DNA of 9,853 nt from an uncultured Oscillospiraceae bacterium (GTDB lineage: Bacteria > Bacillota > Clostridia > Oscillospirales > Acutalibacteraceae): NCBI GenBank assembly GCA_900541565.1, contig UQKB01000038.1:1-9853 (forward strand), read 5' to 3'. Shown one piece after another: positions 1 to 6,126 of this stretch; positions within the stretch are counted from its first letter, which is position 1; each line of letters opens with the position of its first letter. Position numbers and translations under genes: made by a program. Under the pieces are notes generated by a model. It searched no databases. It saw only the letters and a program-made list of their open reading frames with translations, and was not told the DNA's origin.

Positions 1-48
1 CGAGATCGCTCAGTGTCTCGTGGGCTCGGAGATGTGTATAAGAGACAG
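1..48 (+). other. Illumina Nextera adapter contamination (not genomic)
   Basis: Bases 30-48 are exactly the 19-bp Tn5 mosaic end (AGATGTGTATAAGAGACAG) and bases 15-29 are the synthetic Nextera read-2 handle (GTCTCGTGGGCTCGG). Bases 1-6 (CGAGAT) match the end of the P7 flow-cell primer. The 8 bases at 7-14 (CGCTCAGT) sit exactly where the i7 index belongs and, from memory, correspond to Nextera XT v2 index N724. A natural Tn5 end would not carry the handle and index. Genomic sequence begins at about 49. The window therefore starts at a contig edge made from an untrimmed read. Confidence 0.97.
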
Positions 49-79
49 ATGTAATATTAATTAATTCGACATATTTTTT

Positions 80-108
80 ATGCATTTTACTATTTCACAT
101 GCTACTAT
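80..108 (+). promoter_or_regulatory. Candidate extended -10 promoter for the starch-binding protein gene
   Basis: The stretch TGCTACTAT (100-108) is an extended -10 element (TGn followed by TACTAT). The -35 region near 80-85 is weak. It lies about 50 bases before the start codon in AT-rich sequence. Assigned by eye. Confidence 0.4.
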
Positions 109-159
109 AACAGCAAGCAACCGGTCGCTTTTATTTTCAATTTTTGGAGGTAAAGTTTC

Positions 160-1083
160 ATGAAAAAACATATTAAAGGGATTACAAGCACATTGCTCGC
201 TGTTATTCTAATGGCGACTCTGCTGGCCCTACCGGCTGGCGCAACAGCCACGCAGGGCGTTGACATTTATTTCTGCAAACCCGCATCCTGGAACGATTCT
301 GTTAAAATTCATCTGTGGAATGCAGGCTCCTACAATACAACCTGGCCTGGCGTAGCCATGACAAACCTGGGCGATGGCTGGTACAGATATACAAACAGCG
401 CCCTTAACAGCTGCAGTGTTGTAATCAACGACGGCAATGGTAATCAGACGGCGGATCTGAATGTAACCGATCAGGTAACGATCAAGGACAATAAGGTTGT
501 TCCGCGCGCGCAGAAATACATTGCTGTAAACTTCACACGTCCGAGCAACTGGGGAACAGATATTAAGATTTATTCCTATTCCGACGACAGCAGCCAGCTT
601 GAAATTTACAGCTGGCCAGGCGTATCTATGACTTCCACCGGTTATGCAAACCAGTACACCTACAGAATCACAGAGCTGGAAAAGGCCAGAGTTCTCTTTA
701 CAGACGGCGTAAACCAGTATCCTCCGCAGGGACATGCCGGCATTCCCGTTGAGGCAGGTCAGCAGCTCTTCTGTGATACGAACGGAACAGAAAACAGAGT
801 TACCCCCAACATTTCGGTATCTGCAAGCAAAAGCACAGTCAACGTAAACGAGACCTTCACAATCACTATGGATAACATAGGCTTTTCCAATGGTATCAGC
901 TGCCTTACAAACGATATGCAGGTTATCAGCAGCACTGTATCCGGAAATCAAAAGATTTACAATGTTAAATTCACACAGCCCGGCTATAAAATGATCTATA
1001 CCACCTATCAGAGCGGTTACGGCGGAGATCCCCGCGCACATCAGAAAGACGGCTGTATCGGTGTGGACATTACAGTTGTCTGA
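160..1083 (+). CDS. Secreted tandem CBM26-type starch-binding protein without catalytic domain
   Basis: A 307-residue exported protein that probably binds starch or malto-oligosaccharides outside the cell. The ATG follows GGAGG (146-150) at good spacing. Residues 1-30 form a classical signal peptide: lysines at 2-3, a hydrophobic core, and an A-x-A site near 28-30. Two related beta-sandwich modules follow at about 33-112 and 119-206. Each has a W-x-x-x-I-x-x-(Y/W) strand, a WPG motif (62-64 and 152-154) and a late (N/T)DG turn, as in carbohydrate-binding module family 26. Residues 216-307 look like a third, Ig-like or divergent module. There is no glycoside hydrolase domain, dockerin, sortase motif or transmembrane anchor. 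Family knowledge: CBM26 binds alpha-glucans, and Ruminococcus bromii secretes catalytic and non-catalytic proteins with such modules. Inferred role: capturing starch for amylases encoded elsewhere. It is monocistronic with its own terminator. Confidence 0.82.
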   Translation: MKKHIKGITSTLLAVILMATLLALPAGATATQGVDIYFCKPASWNDSVKIHLWNAGSYNTTWPGVAMTNLGDGWYRYTNSALNSCSVVINDGNGNQTADLNVTDQVTIKDNKVVPRAQKYIAVNFTRPSNWGTDIKIYSYSDDSSQLEIYSWPGVSMTSTGYANQYTYRITELEKARVLFTDGVNQYPPQGHAGIPVEAGQQLFCDTNGTENRVTPNISVSASKSTVNVNETFTITMDNIGFSNGISCLTNDMQVISSTVSGNQKIYNVKFTQPGYKMIYTTYQSGYGGDPRAHQKDGCIGVDITVV

Positions 1084-1116
1084 GTTGGATTTGTAAAAAT
1101 AAAAGTATTTACCATC

Positions 1117-1155
1117 AAAGGTCCGACGCCTTAAACGGCGTTGGGCCTTTCCTTT
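1117..1155 (+). terminator. Rho-independent terminator of the starch-binding protein gene
   Basis: The left arm at 1117-1130 pairs with 1137-1150 over 14 positions (two G-U pairs) around the loop TTAAAC. A pyrimidine-rich tail (CCTTTC) follows. It starts about 33 bases after the stop codon. Confidence 0.82.
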
Positions 1156-1207
1156 CAAATAAATATGTTTTCCCCTTGCATCCCGGTCAATCTCCCATAC
1201 AACACGA

Positions 1208-1244
1208 CAAAACAGCGCGCATCCCTTTGTAGGATGCGCGCTGT
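1208..1244 (-). terminator. Rho-independent terminator of the transketolase operon
   Basis: A perfect 13-bp stem, 1212-1224 with 1232-1244, encloses a 7-base loop. Read on the minus strand it runs into TTTTG, about 24 bases past the stop of the second transketolase gene. Together with the hairpin at 1117-1150 it separates two convergent transcription units. Confidence 0.88.
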
Positions 1245-1267
1245 ACTACTTACTCCTTTTAGCAGAA

Positions 1268-2221
1268 TCAACTGTTACCGTGTACAAACTCGCTTACAAC
1301 CTTTGCAATATTTTCCTTGCAAAGGCCAAACCTGCAAAGCAGCTCTTTTGCCGGGCCGGAATATCCAAAGCAATCATTTACACCAAGCTTTAAAACCGGA
1401 ACGGGGCATTCCTGTGCGGTTATGCTGCACACACTGTCGCCCAGGCCGCCAATAACGCTATGCTCTTCCACCGTTACAATTCTGCCGGTTTCCTTTGCAG
1501 CTTTTAGAATAATCTCCTTGTCTATCGGTTTGATCGTATGAATATTGACCAGACGCGCACAAATCCCCTGTCCTTCCAGCTCCTGCACAGCCTTTAACGC
1601 CTCGTTTACAAGCAGACCGGTCGCAATTACCGTAACATCGCTGCCTTCATGCAGTGTAATTCCCTTGCCCAATTCAAAGCGGTAGCCGGCGTCCGGGTCG
1701 TTGAAGCTGTCGGTTGCAAGGCGGCCCAAGCGGATATACACCGGGCCCTTATATGCTGCGGCAGCCTTAACGGCCTCAATCATCTCGTAATGGTCGGAAG
1801 GATTTAAAATCACCATGCCGGGCAATGTTTTCATCAGCGCAATATCTTCGCAGCACTGGTGTGTGGCACCGTCTTCGCCGACGGAAATGCCCGCGTGCGA
1901 TCCTGCAATTTTTACATTCAGCTTTGGATAAGCGATCGAATTGCGCAGCTGCTCATAAGCTCTTCCCGCTGCAAACATGGCAAAAGAGGCAGCAAACGGA
2001 ATTTTCCCGCAGGTAGCAAGTCCGGCGGCAATGCCCATCATGTTGCATTCTGCAATACCGCAGTCTATAAAACGGTCCGGGTATTCCTTTTGAAAAATGG
2101 AAGTTTTGGTTGCAGCAGCCAAATCTGCATCTAAAACGACTATGTCTTGATTCACCTTGGCAAGCTCGCATAAAGCCATACCAAAGCTTTCTCTTGTCGC
2201 TTTGCTGATCATCTGTGCCAT
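1268..2221 (-). CDS. Transketolase, C-terminal subunit (pyrimidine-binding half)
   Basis: A 317-residue protein matching the second half of transketolase: a pyrimidine-binding domain (about 5-170) and a C-terminal transketolase domain (about 185-305). Glu58 in the GIAECN stretch is the conserved glutamate that activates thiamine diphosphate. The GEDGATHQ segment (115-122) is a family signature. With the neighbouring N-terminal subunit it should transfer two-carbon ketol units in the non-oxidative pentose phosphate pathway in the cytoplasm. The start ATG overlaps the upstream gene's stop by one base (TAATG), and a purine-rich GGAGGGG site lies just upstream inside that gene, so translation is coupled. 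Split transketolases are common in Clostridia and archaea. Some split paralogues act on other sugars (for example the apulose-4-phosphate transketolase AptA/AptB), but no apiose genes are present here. Confidence 0.93.
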   Translation of the reverse strand: MAQMISKATRESFGMALCELAKVNQDIVVLDADLAAATKTSIFQKEYPDRFIDCGIAECNMMGIAAGLATCGKIPFAASFAMFAAGRAYEQLRNSIAYPKLNVKIAGSHAGISVGEDGATHQCCEDIALMKTLPGMVILNPSDHYEMIEAVKAAAAYKGPVYIRLGRLATDSFNDPDAGYRFELGKGITLHEGSDVTVIATGLLVNEALKAVQELEGQGICARLVNIHTIKPIDKEIILKAAKETGRIVTVEEHSVIGGLGDSVCSITAQECPVPVLKLGVNDCFGYSGPAKELLCRFGLCKENIAKVVSEFVHGNS

Positions 2222-3069
2222 TACTGCTTCCCCTCCAATTCTTTTAAAGTATTTTCAAGCTCTTTCATCGCTGTTTTATACTGTTCCTCATTGGGGGCGG
2301 TACCGTGCCACCCAACCTGATTTTCCATAAACGAAACGCCCTTGCCCTTTACTGTCTGCGCAATAATGACTGTGGGCTTGTCCTTTGTTTGCCTTGCTTT
2401 TGTAAAGGCCTCTTCTATTTGTGTAAAGCAGTGCCCGCAAATTTTTATTACAGAAAAACCAAATGCTTCAAATTTTTGATCCAGCGGTTCAAGCCCGGCA
2501 ACCTCTTCCACCGGACCGTCAATCTGCAGACCGTTGTTGTCCACAATCAGGCACAAATTGTCCAGCTTATGGTGCGCTGCAAACATGGCAGCCTCCCATA
2601 CCTGGCCTTCTTCACATTCCCCGTCGCCCAAAACAGCATAAACCCTGTAGCTTTTCCCGTCCAGCTTTGCCGCCTTGGCCATACCGCATGCAGCAGAAAC
2701 GCCCTGGCCTAAAGAGCCGGTGCTCATGTCTATGCCAGGGGTCCCTTTCATATCCGGATGGCCCTGCAGCATAGCGTTTACATGGCGCAGCTTTTTAAGC
2801 TCCTCAACAGGAAAATACCCTTTGAGCGCAAGCGCCGCGTATAATCCGGGGCAGCAATGCCCTTTAGATAACACAAAACGGTCTCTGTCCGGATCCTTGG
2901 GCTTTTGCGGGTCTATCTGCATCTCCTTAAAATACAGATAGGTGAAAAGATCCGCCGCAGACAAAGAACCGCCCGGATGCCCGGATTTTGCATGAAAGGT
3001 TCCCGTTATGGCGCCCATTCTTACCTTGCACGCAAGCTTTTTTAGCATAAGCTTTTCTGTATGGTTCAT
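2221..3069 (-). CDS. Transketolase, N-terminal subunit (thiamine diphosphate-binding half)
   Basis: A 282-residue protein matching the first half of transketolase. It shows SGHPGG (29-34), SKGH (68-71) and the thiamine-diphosphate/Mg2+ motif starting at GDGE (148-151) and ending in NN (178-179). It lacks the pyrimidine domain, which the overlapping downstream gene supplies; together they total 599 residues, slightly short of the one-chain enzyme. The active site is expected to form between the two polypeptides. The start ATG (complement of 3067-3069) has a GGGCGGAG ribosome-binding site. This is the promoter-proximal gene of a two-gene operon, transcribed divergently from coaX. Both halves are intact with all key residues, so this is a natural split and not a frameshifted gene: the junction is a stop/start overlap with its own ribosome-binding site. 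Confidence 0.94.
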   Translation of the reverse strand: MNHTEKLMLKKLACKVRMGAITGTFHAKSGHPGGSLSAADLFTYLYFKEMQIDPQKPKDPDRDRFVLSKGHCCPGLYAALALKGYFPVEELKKLRHVNAMLQGHPDMKGTPGIDMSTGSLGQGVSAACGMAKAAKLDGKSYRVYAVLGDGECEEGQVWEAAMFAAHHKLDNLCLIVDNNGLQIDGPVEEVAGLEPLDQKFEAFGFSVIKICGHCFTQIEEAFTKARQTKDKPTVIIAQTVKGKGVSFMENQVGWHGTAPNEEQYKTAMKELENTLKELEGKQ

Positions 3070-3165
3070 CGAACTCCGCCCTTTCTAAAAATAAAAAATG
3101 TGGCCGGTCAGGCATAAACAAAACCGCCCAGCCGTATTGCAGGCATAAGGCCCATAGCCTTTTTT

Positions 3166-3174
3166 ATGATAGCA
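3166..3174 (-). promoter_or_regulatory. Candidate extended -10 promoter of the transketolase operon
   Basis: On the minus strand TGCTATCAT reads as an extended -10 (TGn plus TATCAT), about 95 bases before the first start codon. No good -35 box is visible at 16-18 bp. It lies in the divergent intergenic region shared with coaX. Confidence 0.35.
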
Positions 3175-3236
3175 TAAAGCCTGTCTGCTATTTTTCATAT
3201 AAAGCAAAATTAAAACAATTAAATGACAAATTCTTC

Positions 3237-3265
3237 TTGCATACAACGGCTATTATTGCTATAAT
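3237..3265 (+). promoter_or_regulatory. Sigma-A-type promoter of coaX
   Basis: TTGCAT (3237-3242), a 17-bp spacer and a perfect TATAAT (3260-3265) preceded by TGC form an extended -10 promoter. Transcription should start near 3272, just before the AAGGAGGT ribosome-binding site at 3276-3283. This position rules out the in-frame TTG at 3237 as the coaX start, because that codon is the -35 box. Confidence 0.82.
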
Positions 3266-3293
3266 CAAAGGGCAAAAGGAGGTCTTGGCAGCA

Positions 3294-4058
3294 ATGCTTT
3301 TAGTTTTGGACGTCGGAAATACCAATATTAAAATGGGGATTTATCATAGGGATTGCCTGTCGTTTCAGGCGCGCCTTTCTACAGACCGTTTTAAAACGGC
3401 GGACGAGTATGCCGTGGAGTTCTATACAGTTTTCCAGGTATATAAGGTCCCTGTTGAGAAAATTACCGGCGTAATTATAGGCAGCGTTGTGCCACAGATT
3501 ACCTCTGCGCTGAGAAATGCAATGCAAACCCTAACGGGCGCGTCCCCCATGGTGGTAGGGCCGGGGATCAAAACGGGGTTGAATATCAAAATCAATAATC
3601 CGGCGACAACCGGCGCAGATCTTGTTGCAAGCTGCGTAGCCGCGTCTGAGCTGTACCCATGCCCATGTATTGTTTTTGCGCTGGGCACTGCGACTACCAT
3701 TTCTGTGCTTGATAAAGATGGCGCTATGCTTGGCGGCAGCATTTTGCCCGGCGTAGGGATTTCTTTAAACGCGTTGACCGCTAAAAGCGCGCTGCTTTCC
3801 GCCATTAGCCTGGAAGCACCTGAAAAGGTCATTGGAAAAAACACAGAAGACTGCATGCGCAGTGGTTCTGTTTTGGGAACGGCTTCCATGCTGGACGGTA
3901 TGTACACCCGCATTGAACAAGAACTTGGCGCCTGCTGCAGCGCGGTGGCGACCGGCGGTTTTGCAAACGTAATTATACCAAGCTGCCACCGTAGGATTGA
4001 TGTGCGCGACGACCTTGTCTTACTGGGGCTGAAAAGCATTTATCATAAAAACCAATAG
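3294..4058 (+). CDS. coaX: Type III pantothenate kinase
   Basis: A 254-residue enzyme phosphorylating pantothenate to 4'-phosphopantothenate, the first step of coenzyme A synthesis. It belongs to the ASKHA fold. Visible motifs: the N-terminal phosphate-binding DVGNTN (6-11), TGADL (106-110) with the conserved catalytic-type aspartate at 109, GTATT (131-135) and GGSILPG (147-153). The length matches the family (about 255). The reading frame stays open back to 3237, but ATG 3294 is chosen because it lies 10 bases after AAGGAGGT (3276-3283) and because the upstream part of the frame overlaps the promoter. Arginine usually follows the GAD aspartate; here it is leucine, an oddity that does not by itself argue against function. 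An ECF S-component and birA follow, a cofactor neighbourhood common in Clostridia. Confidence 0.93.
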   Translation: MLLVLDVGNTNIKMGIYHRDCLSFQARLSTDRFKTADEYAVEFYTVFQVYKVPVEKITGVIIGSVVPQITSALRNAMQTLTGASPMVVGPGIKTGLNIKINNPATTGADLVASCVAASELYPCPCIVFALGTATTISVLDKDGAMLGGSILPGVGISLNALTAKSALLSAISLEAPEKVIGKNTEDCMRSGSVLGTASMLDGMYTRIEQELGACCSAVATGGFANVIIPSCHRRIDVRDDLVLLGLKSIYHKNQ

Positions 4059-4092
4059 CTTACAGGGCTGCAAACCGGCGTGTTTTTCATAT

Positions 4093-4114
4093 GCATTTGT
4101 TGAAATGCCTTTTC
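4093..4114 (+). terminator. Weak candidate terminator after coaX
   Basis: GCATTT and AAATGC form a perfect 6-bp stem with a GTTG loop, followed by CCTTTTC. It lies 35 bases after the coaX stop and before the next promoter. The stem is AT-rich and the T-run short, and a second hairpin (4105-4110 with 4115-4120) competes with it. Confidence 0.3.
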
Positions 4115-4133
4115 AGGCGTTGTACAATTCCAT

Positions 4134-4162
4134 TTGGTTATAGCCAATAAAAAGGTTATAAT
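4134..4162 (+). promoter_or_regulatory. Promoter of the ECF S-component gene
   Basis: TTGGTT (4134-4139), a 17-bp spacer and a perfect TATAAT (4157-4162). It gives the transporter gene its own transcript in addition to any read-through from coaX. An AGGAGGA ribosome-binding site lies at 4199-4205. Confidence 0.65.
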
Positions 4163-4212
4163 AAATAAAAATTGCGCTGCATCTTTATGAGCAGCAGCAG
4201 GAGGAATGTAAA

Positions 4213-4848
4213 ATGACACAGGGAAAAAAACTTTCAAAGCTGCAGTATATGGTAATTACTGCAGTGCTTGCGGCAATCATTGTATTTCTGATGTTTTCCG
4301 GACTTGGGTACATCCCTACCGGCTTTGGATTTACGATCACCATTTTAATGATTCCCGTAGCAATCGGCGCAATTCTTTTAGGCCCGGGCGCCGGCGCGAT
4401 ACTCGGTACGGTTTTTGGGCTGACAAGCCTTGCAACCTGCTTTTTGGGGCTTGATGCGCTTGGAGTAGCACTTTTGGCTATATCTCCGTGGAAAACAGTA
4501 ATCGTCTGCCTGGTTCCCAGAATTCTTGTCGGTTATTTATGCGGTTTGATTTTCAAAGCGCTCAACGGAAAGATTCTAAAAGGCCGGAAAACCGACCTTT
4601 TATCCTACGGCATTGCAAGCGTCAGCGCGGCGCTGCTAAACACATTGTTCTTCTTTGTGGCTTTATGGATCTTTTTTGGCAGCGACCCGGCTGTTACGCA
4701 ATATACAGGCGGCTCTTCCAACTTTTTTGTCCTGATTGGCGCACTGGGCGGCATCAATGCGATTGTGGAAGCCGTTGCCTGCCTCATTCTGGGTACAGCA
4801 ATTGCCAAAGCGTTGAACATGGTGATGAAACGGGCGTCAAAAATTTAA
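4213..4848 (+). CDS. ECF transporter S-component, probably for pantothenate (PanT-like)
   Basis: A 211-residue hydrophobic protein with about six membrane segments (near 12-30, 40-58, 60-80, 84-115, 130-153, 172-200) and a positively charged cytoplasmic tail. Helix 1 contains the A-x-x-x-A pattern (17-21) that S-components use to dock on the shared EcfT subunit. The ATG follows AGGAGGA by 7 bases. S-components bind a vitamin and need EcfA, EcfA' and EcfT for ATP-driven import; none is encoded here, so it should use a shared energizing module encoded elsewhere (group II arrangement). It lacks an obvious BioY signature. Its place directly after pantothenate kinase favours pantothenate as substrate; birA downstream leaves biotin or a biotin precursor as an alternative. 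The family is well supported; the substrate is inference. Confidence 0.82.
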   Translation: MTQGKKLSKLQYMVITAVLAAIIVFLMFSGLGYIPTGFGFTITILMIPVAIGAILLGPGAGAILGTVFGLTSLATCFLGLDALGVALLAISPWKTVIVCLVPRILVGYLCGLIFKALNGKILKGRKTDLLSYGIASVSAALLNTLFFFVALWIFFGSDPAVTQYTGGSSNFFVLIGALGGINAIVEAVACLILGTAIAKALNMVMKRASKI

Positions 4849-4867
4849 TTTTAATATATAAAACGGC

Positions 4868-4898
4868 ACGGGCGGTATTTTTCCGCCCGTATTGTTTT
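4868..4898 (+). terminator. Rho-independent terminator after the ECF S-component gene
   Basis: A perfect 8-bp GC-rich stem, ACGGGCGG (4868-4875) with CCGCCCGT (4883-4890), loop TATTTTT, followed by ATTGTTTT. It begins 20 bases after the stop codon. No convincing separate promoter was found for birA, so some read-through through this hairpin is likely. Confidence 0.85.
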
Positions 4899-4912
4899 GA
4901 ATATTTGAATAT
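4897..4912 (+). repeat. 8-bp tandem repeat in front of birA
   Basis: TTGAATAT occurs twice head to tail (4897-4904, 4905-4912), ending about 20 bases before the birA start codon. It does not resemble the palindromic biotin operator. Confidence 0.6.
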
Positions 4913-4932
4913 AAATTAAAAGGAATACCATT

Positions 4933-5901
4933 ATGAAAGAAAAAATTCTGCATATTTTAAAAGAGGCACAGGGTTATGTTTCCGGAGAAGCTCTGTCCCG
5001 GATGCTTTCGGTTTCCCGCAGCGCGGTCTGGAAAAGTATAAACGCCCTGCGAAAGGACGGCTATGTCATAGATTCTGTTACAAACAAGGGCTACTGCCTG
5101 CAGATTTCACCAGATATCCTCAGTGCCAGTGAAGTTTGCAGCGGCCTTGCAACCAAGCAAATCGGAAAAAAGCTTCTGTTTTTTTCACAAGTGGATTCTA
5201 CCAATGAAGAACTAAAGCGCCAAGCCAGAGCCGGCGCTGAAAACGGGCTGGTTTGCACAGCCGAACAGCAGACCGCCGGGAAAGGCCGGCTTGGCAGAAG
5301 CTGGGTTTCCCCGCCGGGAACGGGAATTTTTGCAAGCGTGCTTTTGCGCCCGGACATCCCCCCGACGGAGGTCCCGGGCATTACGCTTGCGGCCGGGCTG
5401 GCCGTCTGCAGGGCGGTACAGATCGTTACAGGCTGCCAGGCCAAAATAAAATGGCCAAACGATGTGCTGATCGACAGTAAAAAGCTATGTGGCATTTTGA
5501 CAGAGATGGCCGCAGAGGCAGACAGGGTCGATTTCGTCATAGTCGGCATTGGAATCAACGCCAATACCGCTTGTTTTCCGGAAGAAATTGCACACAAGGC
5601 TACCTCCATCTTATTAGAAACCGGGCGCCGGATTGATCGACGGACGCTTCTGCGCGAGGTTTTAAAGCAGCTTGAAATTTACATCGATGAATTTTTAACC
5701 GACGCAACCGGGAGTATTGTAAAAGAATACAAAACCGAATGTGCAACGCTTGGCCGTCAGGTACAGGTCTTACGCGGCAAAAAGACGTTGGAGGGAACGG
5801 CCGTGGATATTACCGATACCGGCACGCTTATCATTCAACAGCAAAACGGCGCACGCATAGCGGTAAGCGCCGGCGATACAACGGTTCAGGGCTTATATTG
5901 A
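4933..5901 (+). CDS. birA: Bifunctional biotin repressor / biotin-protein ligase
   Basis: A 322-residue group II biotin ligase. Residues 1-58 form a winged helix-turn-helix (recognition region around SVSRSAVWKSI, 26-36, then the wing). The catalytic domain (about 80-265) carries the biotinyl-AMP loop GKGRLGR (116-122), KWPND (173-177), the conserved lysine region at 183-184 and the strand GIGINAN (205-211). Residues 270-322 are the SH3-like C-terminal domain. It activates biotin with ATP and attaches it to a lysine of carboxylase carrier proteins such as the acetyl-CoA carboxylase subunit. The DNA-binding domain implies that it also represses biotin genes. The start ATG follows an AAAAGGAA site. 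All expected motifs are present and the length is normal. No biotin synthesis genes or BirA operator palindrome were found in this window. Confidence 0.95.
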   Translation: MKEKILHILKEAQGYVSGEALSRMLSVSRSAVWKSINALRKDGYVIDSVTNKGYCLQISPDILSASEVCSGLATKQIGKKLLFFSQVDSTNEELKRQARAGAENGLVCTAEQQTAGKGRLGRSWVSPPGTGIFASVLLRPDIPPTEVPGITLAAGLAVCRAVQIVTGCQAKIKWPNDVLIDSKKLCGILTEMAAEADRVDFVIVGIGINANTACFPEEIAHKATSILLETGRRIDRRTLLREVLKQLEIYIDEFLTDATGSIVKEYKTECATLGRQVQVLRGKKTLEGTAVDITDTGTLIIQQQNGARIAVSAGDTTVQGLY

Positions 5902-5915
5902 GCACCCTTTCCCCC

Positions 5916-5940
5916 CTTTTCCAACAGGGAAAAGTTTACA
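5916..5940 (+). terminator. Candidate terminator after birA
   Basis: CTTTTCC (5916-5922) pairs with GGAAAAG (5928-5934) across AACAG, followed by TTTACATT. It lies 15 bases after the birA stop. The stem is modest and the T-run interrupted. A second small hairpin, GGGC-TTTT-GCCC (6061-6072) followed by ACTGTTTTT, could back it up. Confidence 0.4.
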
Positions 5941-6091
5941 TTAGAATCCTTTTTTTCCTGTAACCTAATTTGTTCGGCATACAAGCCGGCTGCACAATAT
6001 GCTTAAAACACATGCTTTTCCACACAAAAGGCGGAAAAAGCCGTTCGTTTTGCTTTTTGCGGGCTTTTGCCCACTGTTTTTCCACCACTGT
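5941..6091. other. Non-coding spacer between birA and the next promoter
   Basis: No convincing gene on either strand. Contents: a perfect 7-bp inverted repeat AAAAAGC/GCTTTTT (6035-6041, 6052-6058), the GGGC-TTTT-GCCC hairpin (6061-6072), and the first copy of a direct repeat CCACTGTTT (6071-6079; second copy 6085-6093). The minus-strand frame open from 6303 to 5965 has no family-like features and no ribosome-binding site that I can see. Confidence 0.5.
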
Positions 6092-6120
6092 TTGCATCGC
6101 TCTTGCAAGTATGTTAAAAT
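6092..6120 (+). promoter_or_regulatory. Promoter of the TIM barrel-acyl-CoA synthetase gene
   Basis: TTGCAT (6092-6097), a 17-bp spacer and TAAAAT (6115-6120) preceded by TGT (extended -10). The same -35 hexamer and spacing are used at coaX. Transcription should start near 6127, leaving a leader of about 190 nt. Two direct CCACTGTTT repeats (6071-6079, 6085-6093) abut and overlap the -35 box. Confidence 0.75.
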
Positions 6121-6126
6121 AAGATG

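Noticed and set aside
30..48. Tn5/IS50 mosaic end as a genuine transposon end
   Set aside because: It is preceded by the synthetic Nextera handle, an index and P7 bases, so it comes from library preparation.
229..1158. Minus-strand 309-residue open frame opposite the starch-binding protein gene
   Set aside because: It is a shadow of the plus-strand gene, which has a signal peptide, family motifs, a ribosome-binding site and a terminator. The minus frame has cysteine-rich, motif-free content and runs through the terminator.
3237..3293. N-terminal extension of coaX starting at TTG 3237
   Set aside because: The TTG is the -35 box of the coaX promoter and the extension lies upstream of the ribosome-binding site. 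ATG 3294 gives the normal family length and places DVGNT at residues 6-10.
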